Source: Williamsia limnetica
GTDB lineage: Bacteria > Actinomycetota > Actinomycetes > Mycobacteriales > Mycobacteriaceae
Length of the DNA stretch: 64,000 bases
Assembly (NCBI RefSeq): GCF_003217475.1
Contig: NZ_QJSP01000019.1
Span: forward strand, 1-64,000
Direction of reading: 5' to 3'
Both the position numbers and the translations under genes were made by a program. This document shows positions 1-7,805 of the stretch, piece by piece (the first letter of the stretch is position 1; every line of letters starts with the position of its first letter). The notes beneath the pieces were generated by a model that was not told the DNA's origin, searched no databases, and saw nothing but the letters and a program-made list of their open reading frames with translations.

Positions 1-834
1 ATCAGATGCACCACACAGGTCTGGACCGTGGTGGCCGGCCACACATGCTCGACAACCTCCGGCAGGCCCTTGAGACCGTCGCAGACGAGAAAGAAAACGT
101 CCCTGGCGCCACGGTTACGGATGTCAGTGAGCACGCTCATCCAGAACTTGGCACCCTCACCGCCCGTGCCGGCCCACAAACCAAGCACGTCGCGGCGCCC
201 GTCCAGGCTCACCCCGATGGCCGCGTAGATCGGCCTGTTCGCGACCTGCCCGTCGCGGATCTTGACCACGATGGCATCGATGAAGATCGCCGCGTAACAC
301 CTCATCGAGCGGACGTGCAGACCAATCCTGCATCTCCTCGATCACCTTGTCGGTGATCCGAGAAATCGTCTCCTTCGAGACCGATGCACCGTAGATTTCA
401 GCGAAGTGCGCGCTGATCTCCCCAGTCGTTAACCCTCTGGCGTACAACGATAAAACGATCTCATCAACGCCGTTGAGCCGACGCTGCCGCTTCTTGACGA
501 TCTGCGGTTCGAACGTACCTTCGCGGTCTCGGGGGACTTCGATCGGGACCTGCCCGGTCGACTCGGTCAGCACCGTCTTCGACCGAGTGCCGTTGCGGAT
601 ATTTGTTGATGCCCGATCCGGGTTGGCCTGGTTCTTGTCGTGCCCGAGATGCTCGGTCATCTCCTCGTTCAATGCCGTTCCCAGGACCGTCTTGGTGAAC
701 TGCTTGAGCAGCCCATCCGGGCCCGTCAGCGACAGGCCCTGCTCTCTCGCCAAGCGCACGAGCTCCGCTGCCGCCGCCTCCTCGGCCGACGGTGGTGTCG
801 ACTTCTTCTTCGTCACATCATCCAGCGTCGTCAT
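1..834 (-). pseudogene. IS256-family transposase, frameshifted and cut by window edge
   Basis: This is the N-terminal part of a mutator/IS256-type DDE transposase, read leftwards from ATG at 832-834 (MTTLDDVTKKKS). The start is followed by the family's EMTEHLGHDKN and ETISRITDKVIEEMQDW segments. In-frame coding stops matching near position 297: there the frame shifts and continues in another frame as YAAIFIDAIVVKIRDG and later VWPATTVQTCVVHL at the window edge. Comparing the two frames points to one extra T (minus strand, in GAGGTGTTACGCGG). A full-length protein would be about 400 residues. As read, the gene cannot make a complete transposase, unless the extra base is a sequencing error. Confidence 0.8.
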
Positions 835-903
835 CACGGCACCCTTCTCGCCGGGCATTCACCCAGCGTGTCGGGCCGAAACACCGTTTAAGAAACACTC
901 CCG
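1..903 (-). mobile_element. IS256-family insertion sequence, right-hand part only
   Basis: The element enters from outside the window and ends near 903. Its outer end on the minus strand begins around GGGAGTGTTTCTTAAACGG (about 885-903), the kind of terminal sequence IS256-like elements carry. The other end is outside the window, so neither the inverted repeat nor a target duplication can be confirmed. Its only gene is the transposase, which carries a frameshift. The element abuts the beginning of a short-chain dehydrogenase gene at 904. Confidence 0.75.
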
Positions 904-927
904 AAAATTGAAGGGGCATCAGCAATC

Positions 928-1662
928 GTGACCGGAGGCGCGTCCGGCCTTGGATTAGCAACGGCACGAGCGCTTACCGACCACGGTGCGAGGGTCGTTA
1001 TTGTTGACCTGCCGTCCGCCCACGCAGCCGAAGCTGTTGCAGAGATCGGTGATTCGGTGGCATTTGTACCCGCAGATGTACGGGAAGAAGCGGGCGTCCA
1101 AAACGCAGTAGATCGGGCAAGCGAACTGGGTTCTCTTCGGGTCTTGGTGAATTGCGCCGGTATCGGCGATCCAGTACGCATGTTGGGTCGTTCAGGTCCG
1201 TCCGACCTTGAGCGCTTTCGTCGGGTTGTTGACATCAATCTCGTGGGTTCATTCAACGTGACACGGCTAGCAGCTGAAGCAATGGCCGCGAGTCAGTCAA
1301 TCGACGGCGAACGCGGAGTAATTGTGAACACCGCATCCGTGGCAGCGTTTGACGGCCAGATTGGACAAGCATCGTATGCTGCGTCGAAAGGCGGAATAGT
1401 AGCCCTGACGCTGCCGCTCGCCCGGGAACTGGCTGCCCGTCAAATTCGGGTCGTCACCATCGCCCCCGGAATGTTCGAGACGCCAAGCCTTCAAGGCCTG
1501 AGCGGCGAGATCCTGGCTTCGCTCGGTGCTCAAACGCCGCACCCATCACGGCTCGGTCTTCCAAATGAATATGCGTCGCTCGTTACATCGATTCTTGCCA
1601 ACCCCATGCTGAATGGCGAGACCATCCGACTCGACGGAGCCATTCGGATGGCGCCCCAATAG
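928..1662 (+). CDS. SDR-family dehydrogenase, start region destroyed by IS256 insertion
   Basis: This is an NAD(P)-dependent short-chain dehydrogenase of the 3-hydroxyacyl-CoA dehydrogenase type-2 kind. Visible motifs are the cofactor glycine motif TGGASGLG at the very N-terminus, the NCAGIG strand and the YAASKGG active site (Tyr/Lys) near residue 151. The C-terminus looks complete. The coding frame continues upstream of the GTG at 928 as KIEGASAI back to position 904, where the IS256 element begins and a stop follows at 889-891. The native ATG was therefore almost certainly just before 904 and has been removed. The only remaining start codon is the GTG at 928, inside the Rossmann motif, with no ribosome-binding site, so translation is doubtful. 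It is best read as a pseudogene, with the family assignment secure. Confidence 0.8.
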   Translation: MTGGASGLGLATARALTDHGARVVIVDLPSAHAAEAVAEIGDSVAFVPADVREEAGVQNAVDRASELGSLRVLVNCAGIGDPVRMLGRSGPSDLERFRRVVDINLVGSFNVTRLAAEAMAASQSIDGERGVIVNTASVAAFDGQIGQASYAASKGGIVALTLPLARELAARQIRVVTIAPGMFETPSLQGLSGEILASLGAQTPHPSRLGLPNEYASLVTSILANPMLNGETIRLDGAIRMAPQ

Positions 1663-1821
1663 GCTCCATCTGCAGCGTCAGTGCGCGGGTCTCTTCGCTA
1701 GCCTGGATTTTTCGCGTGTCATCTGGGAAAAGAGTGTGTAGATAAGCGAAAGTGCCTGTCCTGCAAGGCATAATGGGACTTCTCTACGGTTCCATCACCC
1801 AGGCAGAAAGGCACTTCGCAG

Positions 1822-3228
1822 GTGAAGAATATCGCAACGGTTTCACGAGTGAAAGTATCGGCCGACGGACACGGGGTCCTCTCGCACGCCGGAGTGGGAA
1901 TGGTGCGCGAAGTCGCGGACCTGACCGGTCTGTCCGCGCAGGTCACAGGGGTGTTGGCTGATACCTACCGGGGTCCGTGGTCCCATGCACCGGGTGCGGT
2001 GTTTGCTGATCTGGTGGCCGCGGTCGCCGACGGCGCCGACTGCGTCGACATCGCCGCACAAGCAAGCCGGAGCCGTAGCCGTAGCCGTAGCGCAGTGTTC
2101 GGTCCGGCTGCCTCGACTACCACGATGTGGCGGCTGATCGATGAACGGATCGACGCCGAGCATCTATCTGCGATTCGTACCGCACGTGCCCATGCTCGGG
2201 CGGCGGCGTGGGCTGCTGGAGCCGCACCGGTGACCGAGTGGTTGTGCATCGATGTCGATGCCACCATCACCATCGATCACTCTGAAGGCAAAGAGAACGC
2301 GGCCGCGACCTGGAAAAGAACCTTCGGAATGCATCCGTTGATGGCCTATCTGGACCGACCTGACATCGCCGGTGGCGAAGCGTTGGCCGCGCTGCTGCGA
2401 CCTGGGAACGCCGGAAGTAATACCACCGCCGACCACATCACCGTCCTACATCAGGCGCTGCAATACCTACCGCAGGACTATCAACCCGCGCCAGGTGTTG
2501 GTGATGGACAGAAGATTCTGGTCCGCTCGGACTCAGCCGGCGCCACTCACGGGTTCGCTGCGGCATGCCGCGATGCTGGGGTTGGGTTCTCGTTCGGGTT
2601 CGCCGTCGATCACCGGGTCCGAGAGGCCGTCGAGCACCTCAATGCCACCGCCGGATGGATGCCGGCGATCGATTCTGACGGAGAGGTTCGCGAGGGCGCA
2701 TGGATGGCCGAAGCCACTGACCTGGTCTCGCTCGGGTCGTGGCCGGCCGGGACCCGACTGTTGTTGCGTAAAGAACGCCCTCACCCTGGTGCGCAGTTGC
2801 GGTTCACTGATTCCGACGGGCACCGGATCACTGGGTTCATTACCGACACCCGTCGATCTGTAGTGCCCGGCGGGATGGCCGGACTCGAACTGCGCCATCG
2901 GCAACACGCGCGGGTTGAAGACCGGATCCGTCAGGCCAAAGCGACCGGGTTACGCAACCTGCCCTGCCACCACTTCGATGCGAATGCGGCCTGGCTCGAA
3001 ATCATCTGCGCCGCGACCGACCTGGTTGCTTGGACCAAACTCATCGGCTTCGCCGACGAGCCAGCCTTGGCGCGCTGCGAGATCGAAACCTTCCGCTACC
3101 GGGTCCTGCACGTAGCCGCGAGAATCACCCGCGGAGCCCGAGACATCCGACTCCGCATCGATTCGAGTTGGCAACGGGCACAACAGATCGCCGACGCGTG
3201 GTGCCGAATCCGATGTGCCTTCACCTGA
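1822..3228 (+). CDS. IS1380-family transposase
   Basis: The open frame encodes a 468-residue DDE transposase of the IS1380 family. Recognisable segments are VLSHAGVGMVREVADLTGL near the N-terminus, the CIDVDATIT strand around residue 140 that carries the first catalytic Asp, the RSDSAGATHGF strand with the second near residue 234, and the C-terminal RQAKATGLRNLP block. The length is normal for the family and no stop or frameshift interrupts it, so it may be active. The start is the GTG at 1822, about 125 bp inside the left inverted repeat. Residues 82-92 are a run of Ser-Arg pairs encoded by a hexanucleotide repeat. Confidence 0.85.
   Translation: MKNIATVSRVKVSADGHGVLSHAGVGMVREVADLTGLSAQVTGVLADTYRGPWSHAPGAVFADLVAAVADGADCVDIAAQASRSRSRSRSAVFGPAASTTTMWRLIDERIDAEHLSAIRTARAHARAAAWAAGAAPVTEWLCIDVDATITIDHSEGKENAAATWKRTFGMHPLMAYLDRPDIAGGEALAALLRPGNAGSNTTADHITVLHQALQYLPQDYQPAPGVGDGQKILVRSDSAGATHGFAAACRDAGVGFSFGFAVDHRVREAVEHLNATAGWMPAIDSDGEVREGAWMAEATDLVSLGSWPAGTRLLLRKERPHPGAQLRFTDSDGHRITGFITDTRRSVVPGGMAGLELRHRQHARVEDRIRQAKATGLRNLPCHHFDANAAWLEIICAATDLVAWTKLIGFADEPALARCEIETFRYRVLHVAARITRGARDIRLRIDSSWQRAQQIADAWCRIRCAFT
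2065..2091 (+). repeat. Short AGCCGK hexanucleotide repeat inside IS1380 transposase
   Basis: Four consecutive copies of AGCCGG/AGCCGT plus a partial copy encode alternating Ser-Arg. The unit is a multiple of three, so copy-number change keeps the frame. Confidence 0.8.
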
Positions 3229-3434
3229 CCACGATCTCCCGCCCCAACGACCAGTGAAAGGCAAACCCCGGCCCGCGAAACCGGCACCCACCCGAGCGAC
3301 ATCGGGCAAATCCCCACACCTACACACCGAAAACCGCCCCGGACCACCCAGGCCCGACCGAAACCCGCACACTGAACAACCGGCACGAAAAATCGAGGCT
3401 AACTGACAGGGGTAAAGTTACTAGAAGGTCAAAG

Positions 3435-3653
3435 ATGTCTTTTCTGCTCCGTAGAATTGGTATTACCGATAACCTCATTACCGGAGTCGTAGCGAAAGAC
3501 ATGGACAACGTACTCGCCCTGTTTCGTACGTTCAACGACGGTACTCACGGGCATGCCGGACGCTTTACAATCACCGAGCTGTCAGCGATCCGAACCCGAG
3601 TCGAAGCCGCAATAGCGTTCGTACACGAGATCGTCACCACGCCTCACGTTTGA
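3435..3653 (+). CDS. Small hypothetical protein, possibly the C-terminal remnant of a larger gene
   Basis: The frame encodes 72 residues with a natural, well-folded look: a central DNVLALFRTFNDGTHGH segment followed by an amphipathic helix (ITELSAIRTRVEAAIAFVHEI). A usable ribosome-binding site (AGAAGG) precedes the ATG at 3435. I do not recognise the family. The gene starts only about 30 bp beyond the right end of the IS1380 element, so the reading frame may be what is left of a longer gene whose 5' part was displaced, with a fortuitous start. No neighbour gives a functional hint; it lies between two insertion sequences. Confidence 0.5.
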   Translation: MSFLLRRIGITDNLITGVVAKDMDNVLALFRTFNDGTHGHAGRFTITELSAIRTRVEAAIAFVHEIVTTPHV

Positions 3654-3879
3654 GCTAATCACTGCACGAAGGGGCCCTTTGGCAGGTCGCGTGGCGTTCG
3701 ACAAGAAGTTGACGGCTAGGACCACATCACAGCGGTTATGACCGAGCAACACTCAAATTTTGGCCGTTCACTAAACACATGAGTATTGGACCATGCGCGT
3801 AGTCCTGTGGCGTGTCCCCAGTAGATGAGTCCACGAGGTTTTAGAGTCTTTGTTGCCCCGACCTGGGGTTGGAAGGACG

Positions 3880-4170
3880 ATGAACATCATGGCTGGACGG
3901 AAACGTGACTCCGCGGAGCAGATCGTGCGCAAACTGCGCCAGGGCGACGAGCTGGAGGCGGCCGGTAAGACCTCTGAGGAGATCGCTGCCGAACTGGAGG
4001 TGTCGGTGGCGACGTTGTTCAACTGGCGCCGTCAGTACGGCGGTATGGACACCGACGCAGCGAAGGAGCTCAAAGAGCTCCGGGACCAGAACGGCAGACT
4101 CAAACGGCTGCTCGCCGACGCTGAGTTGGAGAAGGACGCGCTGCGAGAGGTGGCCAAGGGAAAATTCTGA
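3880..4170 (+). CDS. IS3-family transposase OrfA
   Basis: The 96-residue protein has an N-terminal helix-turn-helix (residues about 10-45, with EEIAAELEVSVATLFNWRR) followed by a leucine-rich coiled coil (AKELKELRDQNGRLKRLL), the standard OrfA plan for end recognition and dimerisation. The ATG at 3880 is chosen because GGAAGG lies just upstream; a second ATG at 3889 is possible. The gene ends in GGAAAATTCTGA, where the A-rich run before the stop is a plausible slippery site for the -1 frameshift that makes the OrfAB fusion in this family. Confidence 0.87.
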   Translation: MNIMAGRKRDSAEQIVRKLRQGDELEAAGKTSEEIAAELEVSVATLFNWRRQYGGMDTDAAKELKELRDQNGRLKRLLADAELEKDALREVAKGKF

Positions 4171-4199
4171 GCCCAGCTGCCAAACGCCGCGCCGTCGAT

Positions 4200-5032
4200 A
4201 TGCTCGTAGAAACCAAGGGCATCTCGAAACGGTTGGCGTGCAGAGCTGTTGGTCTTGCCCGTTCCACCTACAGTCGTACCCCGATCGCCCAGACCCCGGC
4301 CGACCCGGACGCTGAGTTGCGTGGTTGGTTGCGGACCTACGCCACCAAACACCCGCTGCATGGGTTCCGGCGGGCGTGGGCGGCGCTGCGGTTCGACGAG
4401 CATCGCGATGTGAACAAGAAGAAGGTGCACCGCCTGTGGAAGGAAGAGGGCCTGCAGGTCCGCATCAACCATCCCCGCAAGCGGGCCGGCGAATCGTCGG
4501 TACCGTTGTCGATGCTGATGCACCGAAGGTGGTGTGGGCTCTGGACTTCCAGTTCGACTCCACGATCGATGGGAAGGCGGTTAAGATCGCGTCGATGATC
4601 GACGAACACACCCGCCTGTCGGTCCTCAACATTGTCGAACGATCGATCACCAGCGACCGGTTGGTTGTTGAGCTGGGCAAGGCGTTTGCGCTGTGGGGTG
4701 GGCCGCCGCAGGTGCTGCGGATGGACAACGGTCCGGAGTTCATTTCCTATGCGCTGCAACAGTTCTGCGACAAGAGGGTCGGTATCTCCTACATCCCGCC
4801 GGGCACGCCGTGGAACAACGGCCACATCGAATCTTTCAACAACCGGCTACGGAAGGAATGCCTCAACCGCAACCACTGGACCAACCTGCTCGAGGCCCGC
4901 GTGGTCATCGAGGACTTCAAAGATGACCACAACCACCGACACCGGCACTCATCACTCGGCTACAAGACGCCGGCCGAGTATGCTGCCCAATGCACCCACA
5001 CCCATCATCCCGTGGAATGCGAGATTGACTAA
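4200..5032 (+). pseudogene. IS3-family transposase OrfB, disrupted by a 1-base deletion
   Basis: This is the integrase-type DDE catalytic subunit. The first part (from ATG 4200, MLVETKGISKRLACRAVGL, HPLHGFRRAWAAL) runs in one frame to about 4500. The catalytic core continues in a different frame: VVWALDFQFDSTIDGK with the first Asp, VLRMDNGPEF with the second, and FNNRLRKECLNR with the Glu. The switch maps to GTACCGTTGTCG near 4500-4510, where GTACCGGTTGTC would restore a continuous VPVVDADAPK, i.e. one G is missing. The second part is also open on its own from 4325. The full OrfB cannot be produced without a corrective slip. Confidence 0.85.
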
Positions 5033-5124
5033 TCACCGTGGCTCTACAACCACGTGGCCCGACTATCGGGGACCTGCCACCTGGTTTAGACGTTGACGAA
5101 CGTCTGTCGGCCAGCAGTCGTTAG

Positions 5125-6219
5125 TTACTCCGAGAATGTGTCCTTTAGATCGACGCAGAGCGTGTTCCCAAATCGATAATCGAGCAAGCGCTTTCGGTGC
5201 ATTTGATGCACGGCTACTCCCGGCGAGATCCCTACTTGTCTCGCGGCGCGTGCGATATCACCATCCCGCGTAAGACCCCGAAAAGGTTCCATGCCGCTCT
5301 CGCTGAAAAGTGTGTTGAAGGCGAAGTGGTTTGCGCCTTTCTCTGCGGAGCTGGTTCGCCGCTTCTCCGTCTTGTACTCCAGATGCATTTCGCCGCGCGG
5401 GTCGTTGAGCACATGACCAAGTTCATGAAACAAGGTCCAGACCACAAAACCATCTTTGCCCCAACGGCCCGTCTGCTGAATGACCGGAACCCGCTTGTCA
5501 ATCCATCTCGTCATCCCTAGGAGCGGAAAGCTCTTCGGTGGCTCCACAACAACGAAGACAACACCAACATCGGCCAGGAGACCAGCGATGTCGCGCAGCA
5601 TCGTCTGGTCCGGCCGCGCCGCGCGGGTGCGGAGATCAGGCAACGCCGCACGCAGGTCGGTTTCGTCATAGTTGTACGTTCGGCCACGCTCGAAGCGCTC
5701 AGTAAGCTCAGCTGCGCGAAGCCATGTCGTGAGGGCAGTCGGCGCGACGTCGGCACCTGACTCCTTCAGCGCAGCAAGAGCGTAATCGCCTTGCGACGCA
5801 CTCTCGTGGAGGTGCAAATAGACGTCCCACGTGCCGCAACGGTGGAATGCGAGGAAATCAGAGACCAAACGGCCAGGGTTGGCGCGCGTTGCGGTAGTCG
5901 CCCCTAGGCTTCGCAAGTAGGTCGCAGCGTTTGCGTCAATGTCGTCGACGTGGCGCGCTAAGTTCTCCTCGTCGGCTATGCGGGTGAGGTCCGCGCGGTA
6001 CGCCGCTTCGTACCGTAGCCAAGCGTCGGCCGGTATCCGGCTGACCCGTTCCAGCCTTCGCGCGGTTTCCGGCGTTACCGAGGCACGGCCATTGACGATC
6101 TCATTCACGTGTTTTCGGCTAACCCCGAGAAGCTCCGCAGCCTGCTGCTGGGAGAAGCCTTGGTCGTCAATCCACTCCTCGAGATACTCCCCGGGGGCTA
6201 CAGCGTAGTTTGTGGTCAT
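5125..6219 (-). CDS. higA: HigA-type antitoxin fused to an ImmA/IrrE-like metallopeptidase domain
   Basis: The protein has 364 residues. An N-terminal Xre/HigA helix-turn-helix (about 18-60: GFSQQQAAELLGVSRKHVNE) should bind the operon promoter. A long C-terminal domain carries the zinc-peptidase motif HELGH at 265-269 and a downstream EKGANHFA (Glu near 293) as likely third ligand, as in ImmA/IrrE (COG2856). The start ATG at 6217-6219 has a strong AAGGAG site. It lies 12 bp after the toxin gene, so both are one operon in toxin-first order, typical of higBA. Classical HigA is about 100 residues; the fused form is known but less common. The peptidase could process a partner or itself under stress; this is an inference. 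Confidence 0.85.
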   Translation of the reverse strand: MTTNYAVAPGEYLEEWIDDQGFSQQQAAELLGVSRKHVNEIVNGRASVTPETARRLERVSRIPADAWLRYEAAYRADLTRIADEENLARHVDDIDANAATYLRSLGATTATRANPGRLVSDFLAFHRCGTWDVYLHLHESASQGDYALAALKESGADVAPTALTTWLRAAELTERFERGRTYNYDETDLRAALPDLRTRAARPDQTMLRDIAGLLADVGVVFVVVEPPKSFPLLGMTRWIDKRVPVIQQTGRWGKDGFVVWTLFHELGHVLNDPRGEMHLEYKTEKRRTSSAEKGANHFAFNTLFSESGMEPFRGLTRDGDIARAARQVGISPGVAVHQMHRKRLLDYRFGNTLCVDLKDTFSE

Positions 6220-6231
6220 TGGCTTCTCCTT

Positions 6232-6540
6232 TCAGTGGTAGTCGTAGATGTCGATCACCGTCACGGTGACTGCGTCCCAAGGGTCCGAACCGCCTTCGGG
6301 GCGGATCAAGATTCGATAATTACCGCTAAGCTTCCCTGCCCACTCGCCGGCATGATCGCCCGTGAGCTGGTGCCAGTTACCCAGCGGGTCGAGGGTGGCA
6401 AGTTCACCCACCGTGACTGCTGTGCGCAGAGCGTTAACACGTAAGCGGAGTCTGCCGGCGATGTCCCCACGCTTCCTCTGCATCTCCTGCTCGTCCGTGC
6501 ACAGCGTCTCCAGCTTTCGGTTCTCATACAGCACTTCCAA
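6232..6540 (-). CDS. higB: HigB/RelE-family toxin (ribosome-dependent mRNase)
   Basis: This is a RelE-superfamily toxin expected to cleave mRNA on the ribosome. The core EVLYENRKLETLC, the RLRVNALRTA helix and the C-terminal GNYRILIRPE / VTVIDIYDYH strands match plasmid-maintenance killer proteins (HigB) of about 100 residues. The TTG at 6538-6540 gives 102 residues with the family's usual N-terminus. An ATG at 6588 would add 16 residues. The gene directly precedes the antitoxin-protease gene (12-bp gap) and sits in an accessory region full of insertion sequences, as mobile stabilisation modules often do. Confidence 0.8.
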   Translation of the reverse strand: MEVLYENRKLETLCTDEQEMQRKRGDIAGRLRLRVNALRTAVTVGELATLDPLGNWHQLTGDHAGEWAGKLSGNYRILIRPEGGSDPWDAVTVTVIDIYDYH

Positions 6541-7805
6541 CAGGGTGTCACCGATCTCGTTACATTCTAACGCTGGCCGACGACACATTATGCCGGATGT
6601 GACCAAGCAGGCCCACTGGGAGCACGTCACGTGGGATGGCGGCCGCGGACCTAGCGGCGAAAGTGTTCTCTGGAGTCGCCTCCGGCGAGAAGCGGGCGAC
6701 CAGCGGCATCAACACCGTTGGCTGTGTCAGTACGCTCGCGGCGCCAGGTTGAATTACCGTTGGCCGCCCTCCACATCTTGTCCGGATGCTACTTTCTATT
6801 CCAACAATTTCGCGGTGTGGGCGAATAATGCGCCATCTGGCGGTCCAGCGCGTCGAAGACATCGCCGAGATCTTTGAACTCGATTGGCGGCGCGTCGACG
6901 TGCCGCGATGCCGTCGCCGTAGCTGTCGTCATGGTCGACCGCGTTACCGGGGAATCAACGGTCGCAGGGGCCCAAATGCTCCGTTCGAGAACTCCGCTAG
7001 TCCATCGAGTAGCGGAGTCCACGCACGGGTCGTTCCGTCGCGTCGACTCCGCTCGAGTATCCAGCAGTGACGCTCCTCCCCCGCGCCGCAGATCCTCGAG
7101 CTGCTATACCGGGCATCCCGGGCCCCGCGATCTCCTTGGTCACTGCGCGGTCAGGTTCGTGGCAAGTTCGAGCGCTGTCGCGGGCTACGTTCGCGAGCAG
7201 CACCACGTTGCCCTCGCATCGACGACTGCCGCCCAGCGCGGGATCGAGTATGTTGCGAACAACAGGCCGTCGTCGGCGAGGCGTACCGGCAGACGAGCCA
7301 CTGCCCCTAATGGTCGACCCGCCGCCGGGTGTGTAGTCGATGGCCGCACCGACCGCGCCGGGGTGTGCGGCGTTCCAGTCCCAGTCCTCATCGGTCGCCT
7401 AGTCGACGCGGCATCCACCCGCCAGCGGGATCGCATCCGGATACATCTCTGCGAACGCGCCGGCTACCCAGTAATGGCCCGCCACGCCGTGCGGTCACGC
7501 ACAACCAGCGGCTCGGTTCCTGCGCCATCGTCACAGTGACGGGCCGCCTTCGCACCTCAGCAATTTCGGATGACCTCTTGGCTACCATTTCTGCAGGCAG
7601 TTGGCGCTGTATCTGCGCTAATTGGATTTAGCGCAGCCAGGAACGGCAGGTCGGCGCATGCGTCGTCTGAGCACCCACGTTTTAGGCCAGGGCGTTTCGT
7701 ACCAACTCAATATGTCGATAATTGCGTCGACGGTGGGCCCAATCGCTACGCTCAACCCTTGTTACCGGCCGGTAGGTGGCCGCAGGACGATACATCGGGG
7801 GAAAT
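6541..7805. other. Decayed 1.2-kb stretch without an intact gene
   Basis: No reading frame here has a convincing start, length and composition. The minus strand from 6789 to 7022 contains a plausible coding remnant (APPIEFKDLGDVFDALDRQMAHYS). Another short minus-strand stretch around 7330-7490 reads naturally for a few dozen residues in pieces (YPDAIPLAGGCRVD, ATDEDWDWNAAHPGAVGAAIDY) interrupted by a stop. These look like fragments of one or more old genes on the minus strand, but I cannot name a family. The last 250 bp would contain the promoter of the beta-propeller gene at 7806. Confidence 0.5.

Larger units (their letters stand above)
1697..3403 (+). mobile_element. IS1380-family insertion sequence, apparently complete
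   Basis: One transposase gene is bounded by imperfect terminal inverted repeats. The left end at 1697-1718 begins GCTAGCCTGGATTTTTCG. The right end at 3382-3403, reverse-complemented, begins GTTAGCCTCGATTTTTCG. They share 15 of the first 18 positions or better. I could not find a convincing target duplication, so the exact ends may be off by a few bases. The element lies 35 bp downstream of the interrupted dehydrogenase gene. Confidence 0.75.
3808..5079 (+). mobile_element. IS3-family (IS407-type) insertion sequence with 4-bp target duplication
   Basis: This is a 1272-bp element starting TGGCGTGTCCCC (3808) and ending GGGGACCTGCCA (5079). The two ends are imperfect inverted repeats over about 28 bp (TGGCNNGTCCCCNNTAG...). 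Immediately outside both ends is CCTG (3804-3807 and 5080-5083), a 4-bp direct repeat as expected for the IS407 group of IS3. It carries orfA and orfB in the usual overlapping-frame arrangement. orfB has an additional frameshift, so the copy is probably immobile on its own. The intact target duplication argues that the insertion is recent or at least unrearranged. Confidence 0.88.

Noticed and set aside
1690-3410. Target-site duplication of the IS1380 element
   Set aside because: No matching short direct repeat could be found next to the inverted repeats in any plausible placement of the ends.
6874-7539. 221-residue plus-strand frame in the decayed region
   Set aside because: Low-complexity Ser/Arg/Ala-rich translation without start signal. 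The more natural-looking pieces are on the minus strand.
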